Of a stretch of DNA of 64,000 bases, positions 45,600-57,040 are shown one piece after another. The stretch is from Ovis canadensis (Eukaryota > Chordata > Mammalia > Artiodactyla > Bovidae), in assembly GCF_042477335.2 (NCBI RefSeq), contig NC_091246.1:112993001-113057000 (forward strand). Reading direction: 5' to 3'. The stretch's first letter is position 1; every line of letters starts with the position of its first letter. Under the pieces are notes generated by a model that had not been told where the DNA came from, did not search any database, and saw nothing but the letters and a program-made list of their open reading frames with translations. The translations under genes were made by a program, and so were the position numbers.

Positions 45600-46495
45600 A
45601 GTTACAGATTAATCCTTTGTCTGTTGCTTCATTTGCAAATATTTTCTCCCATTCTGACTGATGTCTTTCCCTCTTGTTTATGATTTCCTTTGCTGTGCAA
45701 AAGCTTTTAAGTTTACCTAGGTCCCATTTGTTTATTTTTGCTTTTCTTTTCATTGCTCTAGGAGGTGGGTCAAAAAAGATCTTGCTGTGGTTTATGTCAG
45801 AGCATGTTTGTCTTAGGTTTTTCTCTAATAGTTTTATAGTGTCTGGTCTTATATTTAGGTCTGAGCCAGAAAGAGAAAAATAAATATTGTATATTAACAC
45901 ATATATGTGGAATCTAGAAAAATGATACAGATGAACGTATTTGCAGAGCAGAAATAGAGACACAGATGTAGGGGATAGACTTGTGGGCGTGGGGATGAGG
46001 GGAAGGGGGACAAGCTGAGAGTAGCGTTGACATGTATAAATGGTTGTTTGTTGTTCCCCACTAAGTCGTGGCTGCCTCTTTGTGACCCCAGTGGACTGTA
46101 GCACGTCAGGCCTCCTTGTCCACCGTCTTCTGGAGTTTGCCCAAGTTCATGTCCTTTGAATCGGTGATGCCATCCAACCATCTCATTCTCTGCTGCTCTC
46201 TTCTCCTTTTGCTTTCAATCTTTCCCAGCATCAGAGTCTTTTCCAATGAGCTGGCTGTTCACATCAGGTGGCCAGAGGATTGGAGCTTCAGGTACCATGT
46301 GTAAAACAGATAGCCAGAGGGAAGCTGCTGTAGAGCACATGGAGCTCAGCTCAGTGATGATCTAGAGGGGAGGGATGGGGGGGCAAGGGAGGTCCCAGAG
46401 GGAGGGGTATATGTACACACGTGGCTGCTTCACTTCACTCTATAGAAGAAACTAATGCTACTCTGCAAAGCAACTGTATCCCAATAAAAAATGAA
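45600..46495 (+). mobile_element. L1 LINE with 5' inversion, interrupted by BovB
   Basis: 45600-45865 is reverse ORF2 (minus-strand reading includes KSFCTAKEIINK and EKIFANEATDKGLI). From 45866 the strand switches to the forward L1 end (catatatgtggaatctagaa) and, after a nested BovB (46044-46293), continues to the A-rich terminus (actgtatcccaataaaaaat). Inverted 5' piece as in twin priming. Confidence 0.85.
46044..46293 (-). mobile_element. BovB 3' end nested in L1
   Basis: Reverse BovB: gttgttccccactaagtcgt, tgtagcacgtcaggcctcct, tttcccagcatcagagtctt, ending gaggattggagcttca. L1 sequence resumes on the right. Confidence 0.88.
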
Positions 46496-46499
46496 CAGT

Positions 46500-47280
46500 G
46501 GGTTAGAAGTGGCAGTTACCACCACAGCTTAAAAACAAAATTCAGGGGCCCTTAAGTCATATTATAGAAAACTGAAATATTGAATCTAGAATTGAAATTC
46601 ACAAAAACCTAGATGATGCAGGTAGAGTGGAGGGTTTTTGGCAGAAACGTGCAGGTGCAGAAGAAGACCTGAGCTTCTGAAGGCCCTCCTTTCACACTCT
46701 GTCGTGTGCCAACAGTAGAGTGACTCTGCGTCTCTTGCTTGAGCCTGAGCCAGTAGCGCTGGGCTGGGTAGGATCACACGCCGAGCAGGAACCGCCAGTT
46801 CAGGTGTGCTGAGAAGGGGAGCTCCCCCTGTTTGTTGTGAGTTTGCCCAGAAATGATGGGGAAAGAGCCTTCCCATGGTGACGGGTCTCTGGGTCCTTGA
46901 GCAGGCAGCTTCGCAGAGCAACTCTGCTGAACACACAACATTCTGGGGCCCCCAGTGAAAGAGCAGAAAATTAATTAATTGATGAGCCTGGTTTCTAGTC
47001 TTAAGAAACATGCATATACCACCGCCAAAAGATTAATGAAAAGATTTCGGGAGGAGTAAGAGCACTGTTCACCTGTGTTAAAACTAAGAATTAAATTCAA
47101 TTTGTGTTCTACTTGACTGATATTATTAATAAGTTTTTATACTCAGAGGCACAAACGTGTCTGTGAAACATTCTTTCTAAATCCTATATGGACAGATGTG
47201 TGATTGAAAAATACGGACATAGTTTAGGACCTTAGGATGCCCACGCGTGTGTCTGCACGCCAATGTCCAGTTCACTTCTG
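46500..47280. other. ANXA10 intron 1, nothing recognised
   Basis: No supported gene or repeat. Confidence 0.45.
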
Positions 47281-47284
47281 ATAC

Positions 47285-47480
47285 AGTGAAAGTGAAAGTC
47301 ACTCAGTTGTGTCCGACTCTTTGCGACCCCGTGTACTATACAGTCCATGGGATTCTCCAGGCCAAAATACTGGAGTGGGTAGCCTTTCCCTTCTCCAGGG
47401 GATCTTCCCAACTCAGGGATTGAACCCAGGTCACCTGCATTGCAGGTGGATTCTTTACCAACTGAACCACAAGGGAAGCC
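47285..47480 (-). mobile_element. Bov-tA SINE
   Basis: Reverse SINE with aaagtgaaagtcactcagtt head, gggatcttcccaactcaggg and accacaagggaagccc end. Intron 1. Confidence 0.93.
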
Positions 47481-47483
47481 CAA

Positions 47484-47600
47484 GGATATTGGAGTGGGTA
47501 GCCTATCCCTTCTCCAGTGGGTCTTTACGACCTAGGAATTGAACTGGGGTCTCCTGCATTGCAGGCAGATTCTTTACCAGCTGAGCTATGAGGGATATCT
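47484..47600 (-). mobile_element. Bov-tA SINE, 5' half
   Basis: Reverse partial copy next to the previous one: gatattggagtgggtagcct, gcattgcaggcagattcttt, gagctatgagggatatc. Confidence 0.88.
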
Positions 47601-48110
47601 CAAGCTTATTGGCGATGACCCAGAGCTTAGTTTTCTTGAGCCAACTCTCATTTCTATACACTGTTGCATAGGAGATGATATGAGTTTTATTTCCCTGTTC
47701 ACTATCATCCCTGTGAGTGAGACTCTACTAAGAAAATAGACTTTGATTCTTCTTTCAGTCACTAAAGTGAGTTCAGAAAGCAGACTCTAAGGTAAACTCC
47801 TAGACTGAATTATCTTCACCTCAGCTGTTTTCTTTTGAATCTTATAATCCTAGAGCAATGTAAGATTTAAACTTTTGAAAGACAAGCCCTGCCTTTAAAT
47901 GTGAAATTTATTCTCTGATCTTTGTCACTGTCTTTTACTAAGTCCCTTTCGTCTGCATAGCTTTTTCTCAGTTTTTTTGTTGGGAAAACTAAAGGCTCGT
48001 TGAGGCATGTTCATTGTAGGAGTTAGAAGGCTGTTGCACAGGTCTTGGGTGATGGTGCCATTCATTGCCAGGTGACCTCGGTCTTGCTGCAAGCTCTCAG
48101 ACAAAGGACT
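47601..48110. other. ANXA10 intron 1, nothing recognised
   Basis: No supported gene or repeat. Confidence 0.45.
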
Positions 48111-48115
48111 GTCTT

Positions 48116-48345
48116 ACTTATTTATTTTTTAATTCATGGGAGTATAATTGCTTTACAGTGTTTTGTTAGTTTTTGTTGTACAATGAAGTAAATCAGCTAC
48201 ATATATATACATACAGCCTCTTGAACCTCCCTCCCAGCCCCCATCCCACCCCTCCTGGCCGTCACAAAGCACTGAGCGGAGCTCTCTGTGCTTCACAGAC
48301 ATTTCCCACTGGCCGTCTGCTTTACACGTGGTAGTGTTACATGTG
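48116..48345 (-). mobile_element. L1 3' UTR fragment
   Basis: Antisense L1: agtataattgctttacagtg, acaatgaagtaaatcagcta, ctgcccatc-type C-rich stretch. Right limit approximate. Confidence 0.8.
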
Positions 48346-48629
48346 TCAGCCCCAGTCTCCCAGTTTGTCCCTGTCTTAAAAGTGTAAAAGAGGAAATGTA
48401 TTTGGGAAACAGTGAGACATATTGTCACATATGTGTAAGTAGCCTAGGCCATCTCATCTCTGAAGGTACAAATGTCCATCACAAAGCAGAGCATTTCATT
48501 CCTGGCTGGACTAGGGTCCTCCAGAATTCCGACTGGAGTGAGTGCTATAAAATGAAACTATTCATATATTTTGCAAAAGAAACAAAAGGCACACACACAT
48601 ACAGAGCTCTAAAAGTAATACATAAGGAA

Positions 48630-48798
48630 AGTTGCTGTTCAGTCGCTAAGTTGTGTCTGACTCTTTGTGATCCCACGGACTGCAGCAAGCCAGGCTTCCC
48701 TGTCCTCCACTATCTCCTGGATTTTGCTCAAACTCATGTCCATTGAGTCAGTGATGCCATTCAACCATCTCAACCTTTGTCGCCCCCTTCTCCTCTTG
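48630..48798 (-). mobile_element. BovB 3' end fragment
   Basis: Reverse: gttgctgttcagtcgctaag, ggactgcagcaagccaggct, gtccattgagtcagtgatgc. Truncated after the cccccttctcctct block. Confidence 0.9.
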
Positions 48799-48799
48799 A

Positions 48800-49355
48800 A
48801 CTGTCTATAGTGATTTGTTAGACAAAATTTGTATGAGAAATAAAAATCCACAGTTTTTTCTTCATAGTTTTTTTAAATCCTCACACAGACTACTAATACA
48901 ACATATTTTTACCATATAATGCAAAAATTCTTTCTTTCTGTTTGCACTTCTCATCTCTTGCCACTTAAAGTACTCTCCTTATCTATTCGTCTTAGAAAAC
49001 ACTAAAAATGTTTTAGAAGTAAATTCAACACTAAAAGTAAAAAAGAAATTGTGAATGGTCAGTAATTCAAACGACAGTTTTCTAGTGAGCTCTTGTCATT
49101 CATGCCCATTTAGATAGCATATTAAATCGTTATATTCATTTCATATCAATTATTGTGTTTCAGTTAAGCTGGAGTCAGCAACATTGTTTCATGTAAGGTA
49201 CCTACTTAGGGTTCTTTGGAATGCTGGCCTTGTCATTTAATGGTCATATTTCCTTGTTTCATTGAGAAGTAACTGACATGTGGCATTGTGCACAACATGG
49301 TGTGATGTCTGTGTGTGCTGTGAAGTGCTCCCCTCAGTGCAGTTAGTTGGCACAT
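48800..49355. other. ANXA10 intron 1, nothing recognised
   Basis: AT-rich; no supported gene or repeat. Confidence 0.45.
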
Positions 49356-49358
49356 CTG

Positions 49359-49580
49359 CCACCGTTGTTTAGTTGCTTCAGTCGTGTCTGACTTTGGGAC
49401 CCCATGAACTGTAGCCTGCCAGGCTCCTCTGTCCATGGGGTTCTCCAGTCAAGAATACTGGAGTGGGTTGCCATGCCCTTCTCCAGGGGATCTTCCCAAC
49501 CCAGGAATCGAACCGGCATCTCTAATATCTTCTGCATTGGCAGGCAGGTTCTTTGCCACTTGCACCACCTGGGAAGCCCA
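49359..49580 (-). mobile_element. Bov-tA SINE
   Basis: Reverse SINE: gttgcttcagtcgtgtctga, agaatactggagtgggttgc, gcaccacctgggaagccc. Intron 1. Confidence 0.93.
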
Positions 49581-49584
49581 ATAG

Positions 49585-50910
49585 AGATTGTAGGGGTGTC
49601 TAATTCTGAGTCCCCTGGCAGGTATAATGCGCACCTGAACTGAAGCAGATGGCGTGTTCTTGATGAATACAGATCACTTATCTGACCAAGTGTAATTTTA
49701 CTTACTGATTTTTGAGGTCTATTTTAAGTTAACCCAATCACTGTAATTTAACCTTCTGAAAGAGAGAGAGACCGTTATGTTAGGTATTTTTCAGCATGTA
49801 TGCCTCTTAAAGTGAAGTCCCTTTTTATATATGTGTTCCTAATTTGTTCACATCTTAGAGCAAATTGGAAATTTTGAAAAAGTGGACACTTTCCAATGTG
49901 ACATAAAAAATAATGCATCTATGATAAAATTTTTTTTGCCTTGAAAATGGACAGATTTAGACATAGTGTCACTTAAAAATAAGTCCTAATGCCTGTCATT
50001 TCCACTTGAATTCTTACCACAAGGTAAGCAGAATATGATCTTCATTTCTACTCATTTGTGAGTTTAGATTTTGACAAAGGAATGAAACATACTCCCTTTT
50101 AAAAAGACAGAACAAACTGCCTCAGCAATTCACTATGCAGAAGGTTATGAGTAATTTGTAAATTTAAAATTGTTTCCAGAACCTACTCCCCTGAGTGAAT
50201 AATGAATGGATTTCTTCAACTGACAGAAGAATTTCAGAATTATTATCTGGAACTGAATACAGACTGGAAGACTCACAGATGGCTCATGAAGTTGATAAAA
50301 ACATCTTAAGCCAATAGGTGCATGGATCAGTGCGTATTTCATCTCTTCACAGCTGACCTAGGGGCCAAGATCCGTAAACCCACGTTGCTCCTTATTCAGC
50401 ACCCACTCTTAAGTCCTTTCTCTCCTCTGCCTTTTGCGTCAACCGCACACTAACCACCTGGGAGCCTCAAGAGTTTCGGCTCTGAAATGTCAGCTGGCCT
50501 GATTGGCGCCTGCCAGTAGGTGGGTTTCAGTGAATGACTCAGCGTAGTTTCAGTGTCATAGGGATCCCTAGATCTCCAGGGAACTGAGCATTTTTGGAGC
50601 CCTGTGGGAAACCCTTCAGGAGTCCTGGGTCTTCATTCATGGGCATATTGTCACCTTTGGGGCACTGGTCCCTGGTCTCCACTGACTCAGTTCTGAACAC
50701 CCTGCACCCACTCACCTGTCACTCCTGTCTGCAAGAACGTTCTGAACAATTTCAGTGGCTTGGAGGCAAACCACACCATGGGGTGATTAACCCGCTGTCT
50801 CCCACCTTGCAGGAGCGTGTCCTTCAGCCCCTCTGCTCCTGGCAACACCTTCCTCAGGTCCCCTTATCTCAGCCTCTGCTCCTGCTTCCTTGATGCTCCT
50901 CCCTCCCCCA
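49585..50910. other. ANXA10 intron 1, nothing recognised
   Basis: No supported gene or repeat in about 1.3 kb; it becomes more GC-rich to the right. Confidence 0.45.
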
Positions 50911-50913
50911 GCA

Positions 50914-50914
<1 letters not shown>

Positions 50915-50945
<31 letters not shown>
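50915..50945 (+). repeat. Poly-C tract, 31 nt
   Basis: Uninterrupted run of 31 C on the plus strand, hence G31 in the ANXA10 pre-mRNA. Length in the individual may vary or reflect assembly. Confidence 0.9.
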
Positions 50946-50946
<1 letters not shown>

Positions 50947-50949
50947 CCC

Positions 50950-52635
50950 ACACACACCCAGCGAGCTGTCCCCGCAGCCAGAGAGGTCCCTTGCGGGTCA
51001 GACACACCGTCTATCCTTCTGCCTCAAGTGCCCCCGCCCAGAGCCGGGTTTCCCATGCTAGTTTTCTGCTCTGGTGCACAGTGGGGATGCTGTTCACGTG
51101 AGAGAAACATCCCGGGACACTGGGATTTACGCACACAACCTCTGGGGCTGGCCTGAGCACGCTGCAGGGCGTCAGCAGAGCATGTCCTCACACCCCGGGG
51201 GCAGAGCAGAAGTGTGAGGGGTAGAGCAAGAGCCTGAACCTCGGTGCATCAGTCAGTGTCCACGGCGACTCTGCCCGTGACTGAGAATAGACCAAAGTCC
51301 AGAGGTTTCAACCGCGTGAGCAGAGCTCTGCGCACCATTCCAGGCTGTCTGTGGCGGTTCCTGCCTGACTTCCTCTCTCCTGAACCTCTCAGCTCCCGCA
51401 CACAACAGCCCCACGCTGCAGCCCTAGGGCACTGCTGTCACCCACCCGTGCCCACCTCCGTACCCACTCCCATCCCCAGACTCCTCCGTGACTCTGGGGA
51501 GCGTCCACTCAGGATTTGACTGATGGCTTCAAGCCACGAGTAAAGGAGTCCCTCCTGACGTTCCCTTCCCCCCAGGAGTGTCTGCGCCCTTCGAGTACAG
51601 CCGTGTGCCATCCCTTGCCAGTGGTTGGTACCCCATCAGGAAACGATCCTAATTCCCTCCTTCCTTCAAAATACCAAGAGAAAGCCACCCCTGCAGCGCT
51701 GTGCAGGACCCTGGCTACATCCCAGATACTCAGAGTGACGGAAGCACACACCCAAGCTGGGATCAGTGGGCCGGAGCACTGCGGCACAGAGGGAAATGTT
51801 CCTCTCAACTCTCCCGGAGTTCCCAGAGCACCAAGTCTCCGTAACTGGACTCCCTGCATTTCGCTGAGGATGGACCTGAACTTGACTGGTCGTGCAAGGC
51901 TAGAGACTGAACATTCTCATGAATAAAGGAAGAATATTTGGATTTCCAGGCGTCAGTTTAGGAAGAGACACAACAAGTCACGAGAATGGAGGTGACCCAG
52001 AATTACACTCTTTCCTCCCAGACTCTGGAGTCAGCCCAGATTGCGCCTGTACTGTGGCGCTTTCCCTGATTTTATTGTATATTGCCTGTGGCTGACTTTT
52101 GTTATTAAACATGGCCTTGCTTTTTTTGCATTTACCTTTTCCTCCAAATTTTCAGTTTCTGCAGGGCAGTGACACTTCCTGCTTTTCAGAGCATTTAGGG
52201 CAGCACCTTATTCAGGAAGTGGGCCCTGAGGATGTTTGTAAAATGCTAATTAGAAAAGGGTATGGACCCAAAGGCATCTGCATGCATCTCCCAGCTTCAG
52301 AATCCGCTCTTCACACAAGCGGGCTGTGCTCCGCCCCCCTTCACCCGGGCTTCCTGGGTGACTGGGGTGTCAAGTGTTTCACAGGTGAGGAGGCGCTGGG
52401 GCCCAGTGAGTCGTGTGTCAGGAAGCCCACACTCAGCTCCAAATTTACCTTCCTGGCTGGTGCTGTTTCCATTAGAGCTGGAGTTGATGTAAAATAAAAT
52501 AACATGTACTGTTGAGGCCCCTTATTCATTTCTTTTTGCCAGGGAAAATGTCCCTATTTGCAAAGGTTTCTGTGGGTAAAACCAAAACTCTAAAAGCATA
52601 AATTCTTACTCTTAAGCCAGTTCTAATAGAACAAG
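50950..52635. other. ANXA10 intron 1, GC-richer, no supported gene
   Basis: Open frames on both strands at 51509-51926 overlap each other almost completely and have no motif, so composition is the likelier cause. No clear repeat was recognised. Confidence 0.45.
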
Positions 52636-52639
52636 AAAG

Positions 52640-52675
52640 GGGTGTGTGTGTGTGTGTGTGTCTGTGTGTGTGTGA
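52640..52675 (+). repeat. (TG)n microsatellite
   Basis: About 36 nt of TG with one TC interruption. Confidence 0.9.
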
Positions 52676-52782
52676 AGGAGGGGTTGAGGAAATTAGAGAA
52701 AGACAGCCAAAAATAGATCCAGTGGCTGGGCCAGTGACGTGCATTTAAGAACAGAACGTCTAACAGTGACCTCACAAACCGC

Positions 52783-53450
52783 GTTAGTCACTCAGTCGTT
52801 GTCTGACTCTTTTGCGACCTGACTGTAGCCCACGAGGCTCCTCTGTCCATGGGGCTCTCCAGGCAAGAATACTGGAGCGGGTTGCCATGCCCTCCTCCAG
52901 GGGATCTTCCGAACCCAGGGATTGAACCTGGGTCTCCTGTGTCTCCTGCATTGGCAGGTGGATTCTTTTTTTTTTTTTTTAAGGATAATTGCTTTACAGA
53001 ATTTTGTTGTTTTCTGTCAAACCTCAACATGAATCAGCCACAGGTATATATATATATATATATCCCCTCTCTTTTGAACCTCCCTCCCATCTCCCACCCC
53101 ATCCTACCCCTCTAGTTTGCTACAGAACCCCTGTTTGAGTTTCCGTAGCCATGCAGCGAATTCCTGTTGGCTGTCTATTTTACATAGTTTCCTTGTTTGT
53201 ATGTTACTCTTTCCATACATCTCACCCTCTCCTCTCCTCTCCCCAAGTCTATAAGTCTATTCTCTATGTCTGTTTCTCCATTGCTGCCCTGTAAATAAAT
53301 TCTTCAGTACCATTTTTCTGTACTCCCTGTATGTGTGTTAGAATACGGTGTTTATCTTTCTCTTTCTGACTTGCTTCACCCTGTACAATAGGTTCTAGGT
53401 TCATCCACCTCATCAGAACTGACCACTGAACTCACCTGGGAAGCCCAAGG
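52783..53450 (-). mobile_element. Bov-tA SINE split by an L1 insertion
   Basis: 52783-52964 is the reverse SINE (ttagtcactcagtcgttgtc to ggcaggtggattc). Its missing tRNA-like end (accactgaactcacctggga, agccc) reappears at about 53424-53450, after the L1. Confidence 0.88.
52965..53422 (-). mobile_element. L1 LINE inserted in Bov-tA
   Basis: T-run at the left, antisense L1 3' UTR (aaggataattgctttacaga), a TA microsatellite (53045-53063) and the ORF2-end region to ttcatccacctcatcagaac. No clear target duplication was found. Confidence 0.88.
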
Positions 53451-53523
53451 AAATATGCATCTAGCATGTAATAAAAATAAAGCTTCGTGATCTGATGACT
53501 ACCATAGCTCCTGATATTAAGAT

Positions 53524-53656
53524 GTGCTAAGTCATTTCAGTTGTGTCTGACTCTATGTGACACTATGAACTGTAACCCGCCAGACTCCTCTGTTCGTGGG
53601 ATTCTCCAGGCGAGAATACTGGAGTGGGTCACCATGCTCTCCTCGAAGGGATCTTC
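53524..53656 (-). mobile_element. BovA fragment with 14-nt target duplication
   Basis: Reverse: gtgctaagtcatttcagttg, gagaatactggagtgggtca, tcctcgaagggatcttc. Flanked by cctgatattaagat (53510-53523 and 53657-53670). Confidence 0.88.
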
Positions 53657-53670
53657 CCTGATATTAAGAT

Positions 53671-53985
53671 CAGTTCAGTTCAGTTCAGTCACTCAGTCGT
53701 GTCCGACTCTTTGCATCCCCATGAATCGCAGCACACCTGGCCTCCCTGTCCATCACCAACTCCCCGAGTTCACTCAGACTCACGTCCATCGAGTCAGTGA
53801 TGCTATCCAGCCATCTCATCCTCTGTCATCCCCTTCTCCTCCTGCCCCCAATCCCTCCCAGCATGAGTCTTTTCCAATGAGTTAACTCTTCGCATGAGGT
53901 GGCCAAAGTACTAGAGTTTCAGCTTTAGCATCATTCCTTCCAAAGAAATCCCAGGGCTGATCTCCTTCAGAATAGGCTGAGTTAT
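53671..53985 (-). mobile_element. BovB 3' end fragment
   Basis: Starts with the terminal cagttcagttcagttcagtc, then ccgactctttgcatccccat, gcccccaatccctcccagca, ending agggctgatctccttcagaa. It abuts the right duplication of the BovA insertion. Confidence 0.92.
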
Positions 53986-53989
53986 ATTC

Positions 53990-56095
53990 TGAAATTGATG
54001 CAGAAGTGTTTATGACTATGAACCGATTACTAAATTAGTTTCTGTAAGATCTGTACAACTAGTAGATGGATGTTAGGAGTTTAAGAAAAGGATGGAAGAA
54101 CCTGGATTCAACCACACGGTCTCTGATGATTGTGGTCCAAGAGTGTCTCCCTTCACAGGACTTTATATTTTGAGGAAACAGTTATGAAAGAAGATGTAAC
54201 TGAAGATAACTTTATCTGAATAACAGGTATTGTGAACATTATCTTAATAGTATGTAATAGAACATTATAAAACTTACCCTCTTCAGAATGAATTGATGGC
54301 ATCAAGTGACTGCTTTCTCTTGAAGCCTCAAAATATTCAATTCTTAATCCCAGGAATCTAAGATGCTCCCATGTTTGTAGGTGTGATTAAGTGAAAGGGT
54401 TTGAAGTGGAGAGTATCCTGGATTATCTGGGGGCCCTGAATATAGCCCTACCTATTGAGGCAGAGGGAGATTTGACTACAGCAGATGACATGAAGCTGAC
54501 AGCAAGCTGCCGCGATGCAGGCTGTGAGGATGAAGGAAGGGCACTTGTGCAGGGAGGTAGGTGACTTCTAGCTGCTGAAAGGGCAAAGAGACCCCGTTCC
54601 TAGAGGCTCCAGGAGGACCCAGCCCTGGGCACAGCAGCCTGGTGAGACTGATTTCAGGTTCCTGACTTCAGAGCTGTCAGAGGATACACTGGTATTTTCT
54701 CCAGCTTTCTGATACTTTGTTACAGAAGTAACACAAAATGAAGGCTTCACCTTGGAATCCTCCTGTGCCTGTGTCCTCCCAGCCTGAACTCTTATCTCAC
54801 GAACTTGCTCAATCCATTAGGAACCCCAGCCGCTCGTCAAATGATACCCTGAAGCCAGCCCCCCGAATTCATAAATATCCAGCCTTCCCCTGCACCCCGA
54901 GATGCTGTTAAGACTGTCAGCGTAGAACTTCCCCTTCTATTCAATCTGCTTTATTGTTGGAGTGCTTTGGTGCCATTTCTAGGAAGCCCGCATTTGATAT
55001 GATACAATGAGGAAATCTGAAATAACATTCTGTCTGGATGAATAAAAGGCAATGGGTTATTACTGTTTTGTAAGTAAATAAAGACTGTCATTGAAGTTAC
55101 CAGAAAGACTAGGTTTCATAGTTTAAAAGATCTTGGAAGGATTTCATGTGACTGATGCCAATTAATGACGATTGTAAGAAGATTATTGCTATTTGGAAAC
55201 TCTGTTCAGGGTCTTTCAGAATAAACAGAAAAAAGACATAGGGTTGAGATTATGAATTACAGAAGAAACAATAAGATATAGAGACATAATTTAGGACATT
55301 ATATTTAATGTATACATCCCTAGGAGAGAGCATAACTATGGAAGAAAAACAATAATAAGAAATAACAAAATAAAACTAATAAATAATATAATCATAATAA
55401 ATACATAACAATAGCAAAATAATATATCACTATATAAAATAAAAGTAAAATAAAATAATTAAAAATAGAGAGAAATGCATCATAAAAAATTCAAGCAGTG
55501 AAAGGATCACATCCTTGTGATAAAGAAGGACCATCTTGTCTCAGGGAATACTAATGAAAAATATCAAGGTCAGCACTTAAGGGACAACATTTATACATAT
55601 TCCAGTTGCTTACAAGGGACATAATCAAATTGGAATCCGAATTCTCCCTCATAAAATTAAATTTTAGAAGGCATTTATTTGATCAGCCTTTCCAGACTTC
55701 AGAGGAAACAATTGAGGATTCAAAGTTTTAAACCCAGTGACCTATAAATTGAAAGAAAGGGCAAAAGAAGAAGTTACCACTTACATACCCTTTTCAAATC
55801 ATAGTAAGAATGATTCAGCCCAGTAAAGCTGACAGTGGAAGGAAGGAAGTGATGTGAAGAACAGAAGTAATTCCATACTCTTAGCACCTCAATCCAGAAA
55901 TAATGGCACCCTCTGAGTTTCCAGTATGTCTCAAGAGTCATGGTAATTTATGCCTTTTCTAACTCCCAGGAATGGAACAATCAGAGGTACACACAAGATG
56001 CGTGAAACTTAGGTCACTTTCTGTTCAAGATCACAAACTTCATGATGGGTGCAGACTGGCACCCACTCCAGTCTGAATCCACCCTTCCCCTCTGT
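53990..56095. other. ANXA10 intron 1, nothing recognised; A-rich stretch near 55330-55490
   Basis: No supported gene. 55330-55490 is an A/T-only-like run of aataa, aaata and taaaa units (degenerate simple repeat). Confidence 0.45.
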
Positions 56096-56098
56096 GTG

Positions 56099-56375
56099 CT
56101 TTTAAAATTTAATTTATATTGGAATATGCTTCATACACAGTGTTGGGTTAGTTTTAGGAACAGCGAAGTGGTTCAGTTATACGTATGCATGTATTCATTC
56201 TCTCAGATTTTTTCTTCATTTGAGTATTAGGTAGAGTTCCCCTGTGCTGTACGATAGGTCCTTGTTGATTTTCTCTTTTATACATATCAGTGTGTATGTG
56301 TCAGTCCCAAGCTCCTAATTTACCACTATCCCCAATGTTTCCACTTTGGTCACCTTAAGTTTGTGGGTTTTAAAA
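56099..56375 (-). mobile_element. L1 3' UTR fragment
   Basis: Antisense L1: tttaatttatattggaatat, gttgggttagttttaggaac, gtacgataggtccttgttga. Older and more divergent than others here. Confidence 0.8.
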
Positions 56376-56389
56376 AAAATTTATTGATT

Positions 56390-57040
56390 GATGGTATCTG
56401 GTCCCATCAGTTCATGGCAAATAGATGGGGAAATGGTGGAAACAGTGGCTGACTTTATTTTTTTGGCCTCCAAAATCACTGCAGGTGGTGACTGCAGCCT
56501 TGAAATTAAAAGATGCTTACTCCTTGGAAGGAAAGTTATGAGCAAATTAGACACCATATTAAAAAGCAGAGACATTACTTTGCCAACAAAGGTCCATCTA
56601 GTCAAGGCTATAGTTTTTAGTAGTCATGTATGGATGTGAGAGTTGGACTACAAAGAAAGCTGAGTGCTGAATAATTGATGCTTTTGAACTGTGGTGTTGG
56701 AGAAGACTCTTGAGAGTCCCTTGGACTGCAAGGAGATCCAACCAGTCCATCCTAAAGATCAGTCCTGAGTGTTCACTGGAAGGACTGATGTTGAAGCTGA
56801 AACTCCAATACTTTGGCCACCTGATGTGAAGAGCTGACTCATTTGAAAAGACCCTGATTTGGGGAAAGATTGAGGGCAGGAGGAGAAGGGGATGACAGAG
56901 GATGAGATGGTTGGATGGCATCAGCGACTCGATGGGTTTGGGTAGACTCATGTGATGGACAGGGAGGCCTGGCGTGCTGCAGTCCATGGGGTCACAATGA
57001 GTTGGACACGACTGAGTGACTGAACTGAACTGAACTGATT
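56390..57040 (+). mobile_element. BovB LINE 3' part
   Basis: Forward BovB from the segment encoding SGPISSWQIDGEMVETVAD through [18 protein letters not shown] to the 3' region, ending in actgaactgaactgaactga. An L1 starts immediately after. Truncated upstream of the YADD motif. Confidence 0.93.

Noticed and set aside
51509..51926. Open frames of 116 and 136 codons on opposite strands
   Set aside because: They overlap each other in GC-rich DNA, with no motif, repeat match or splice context.
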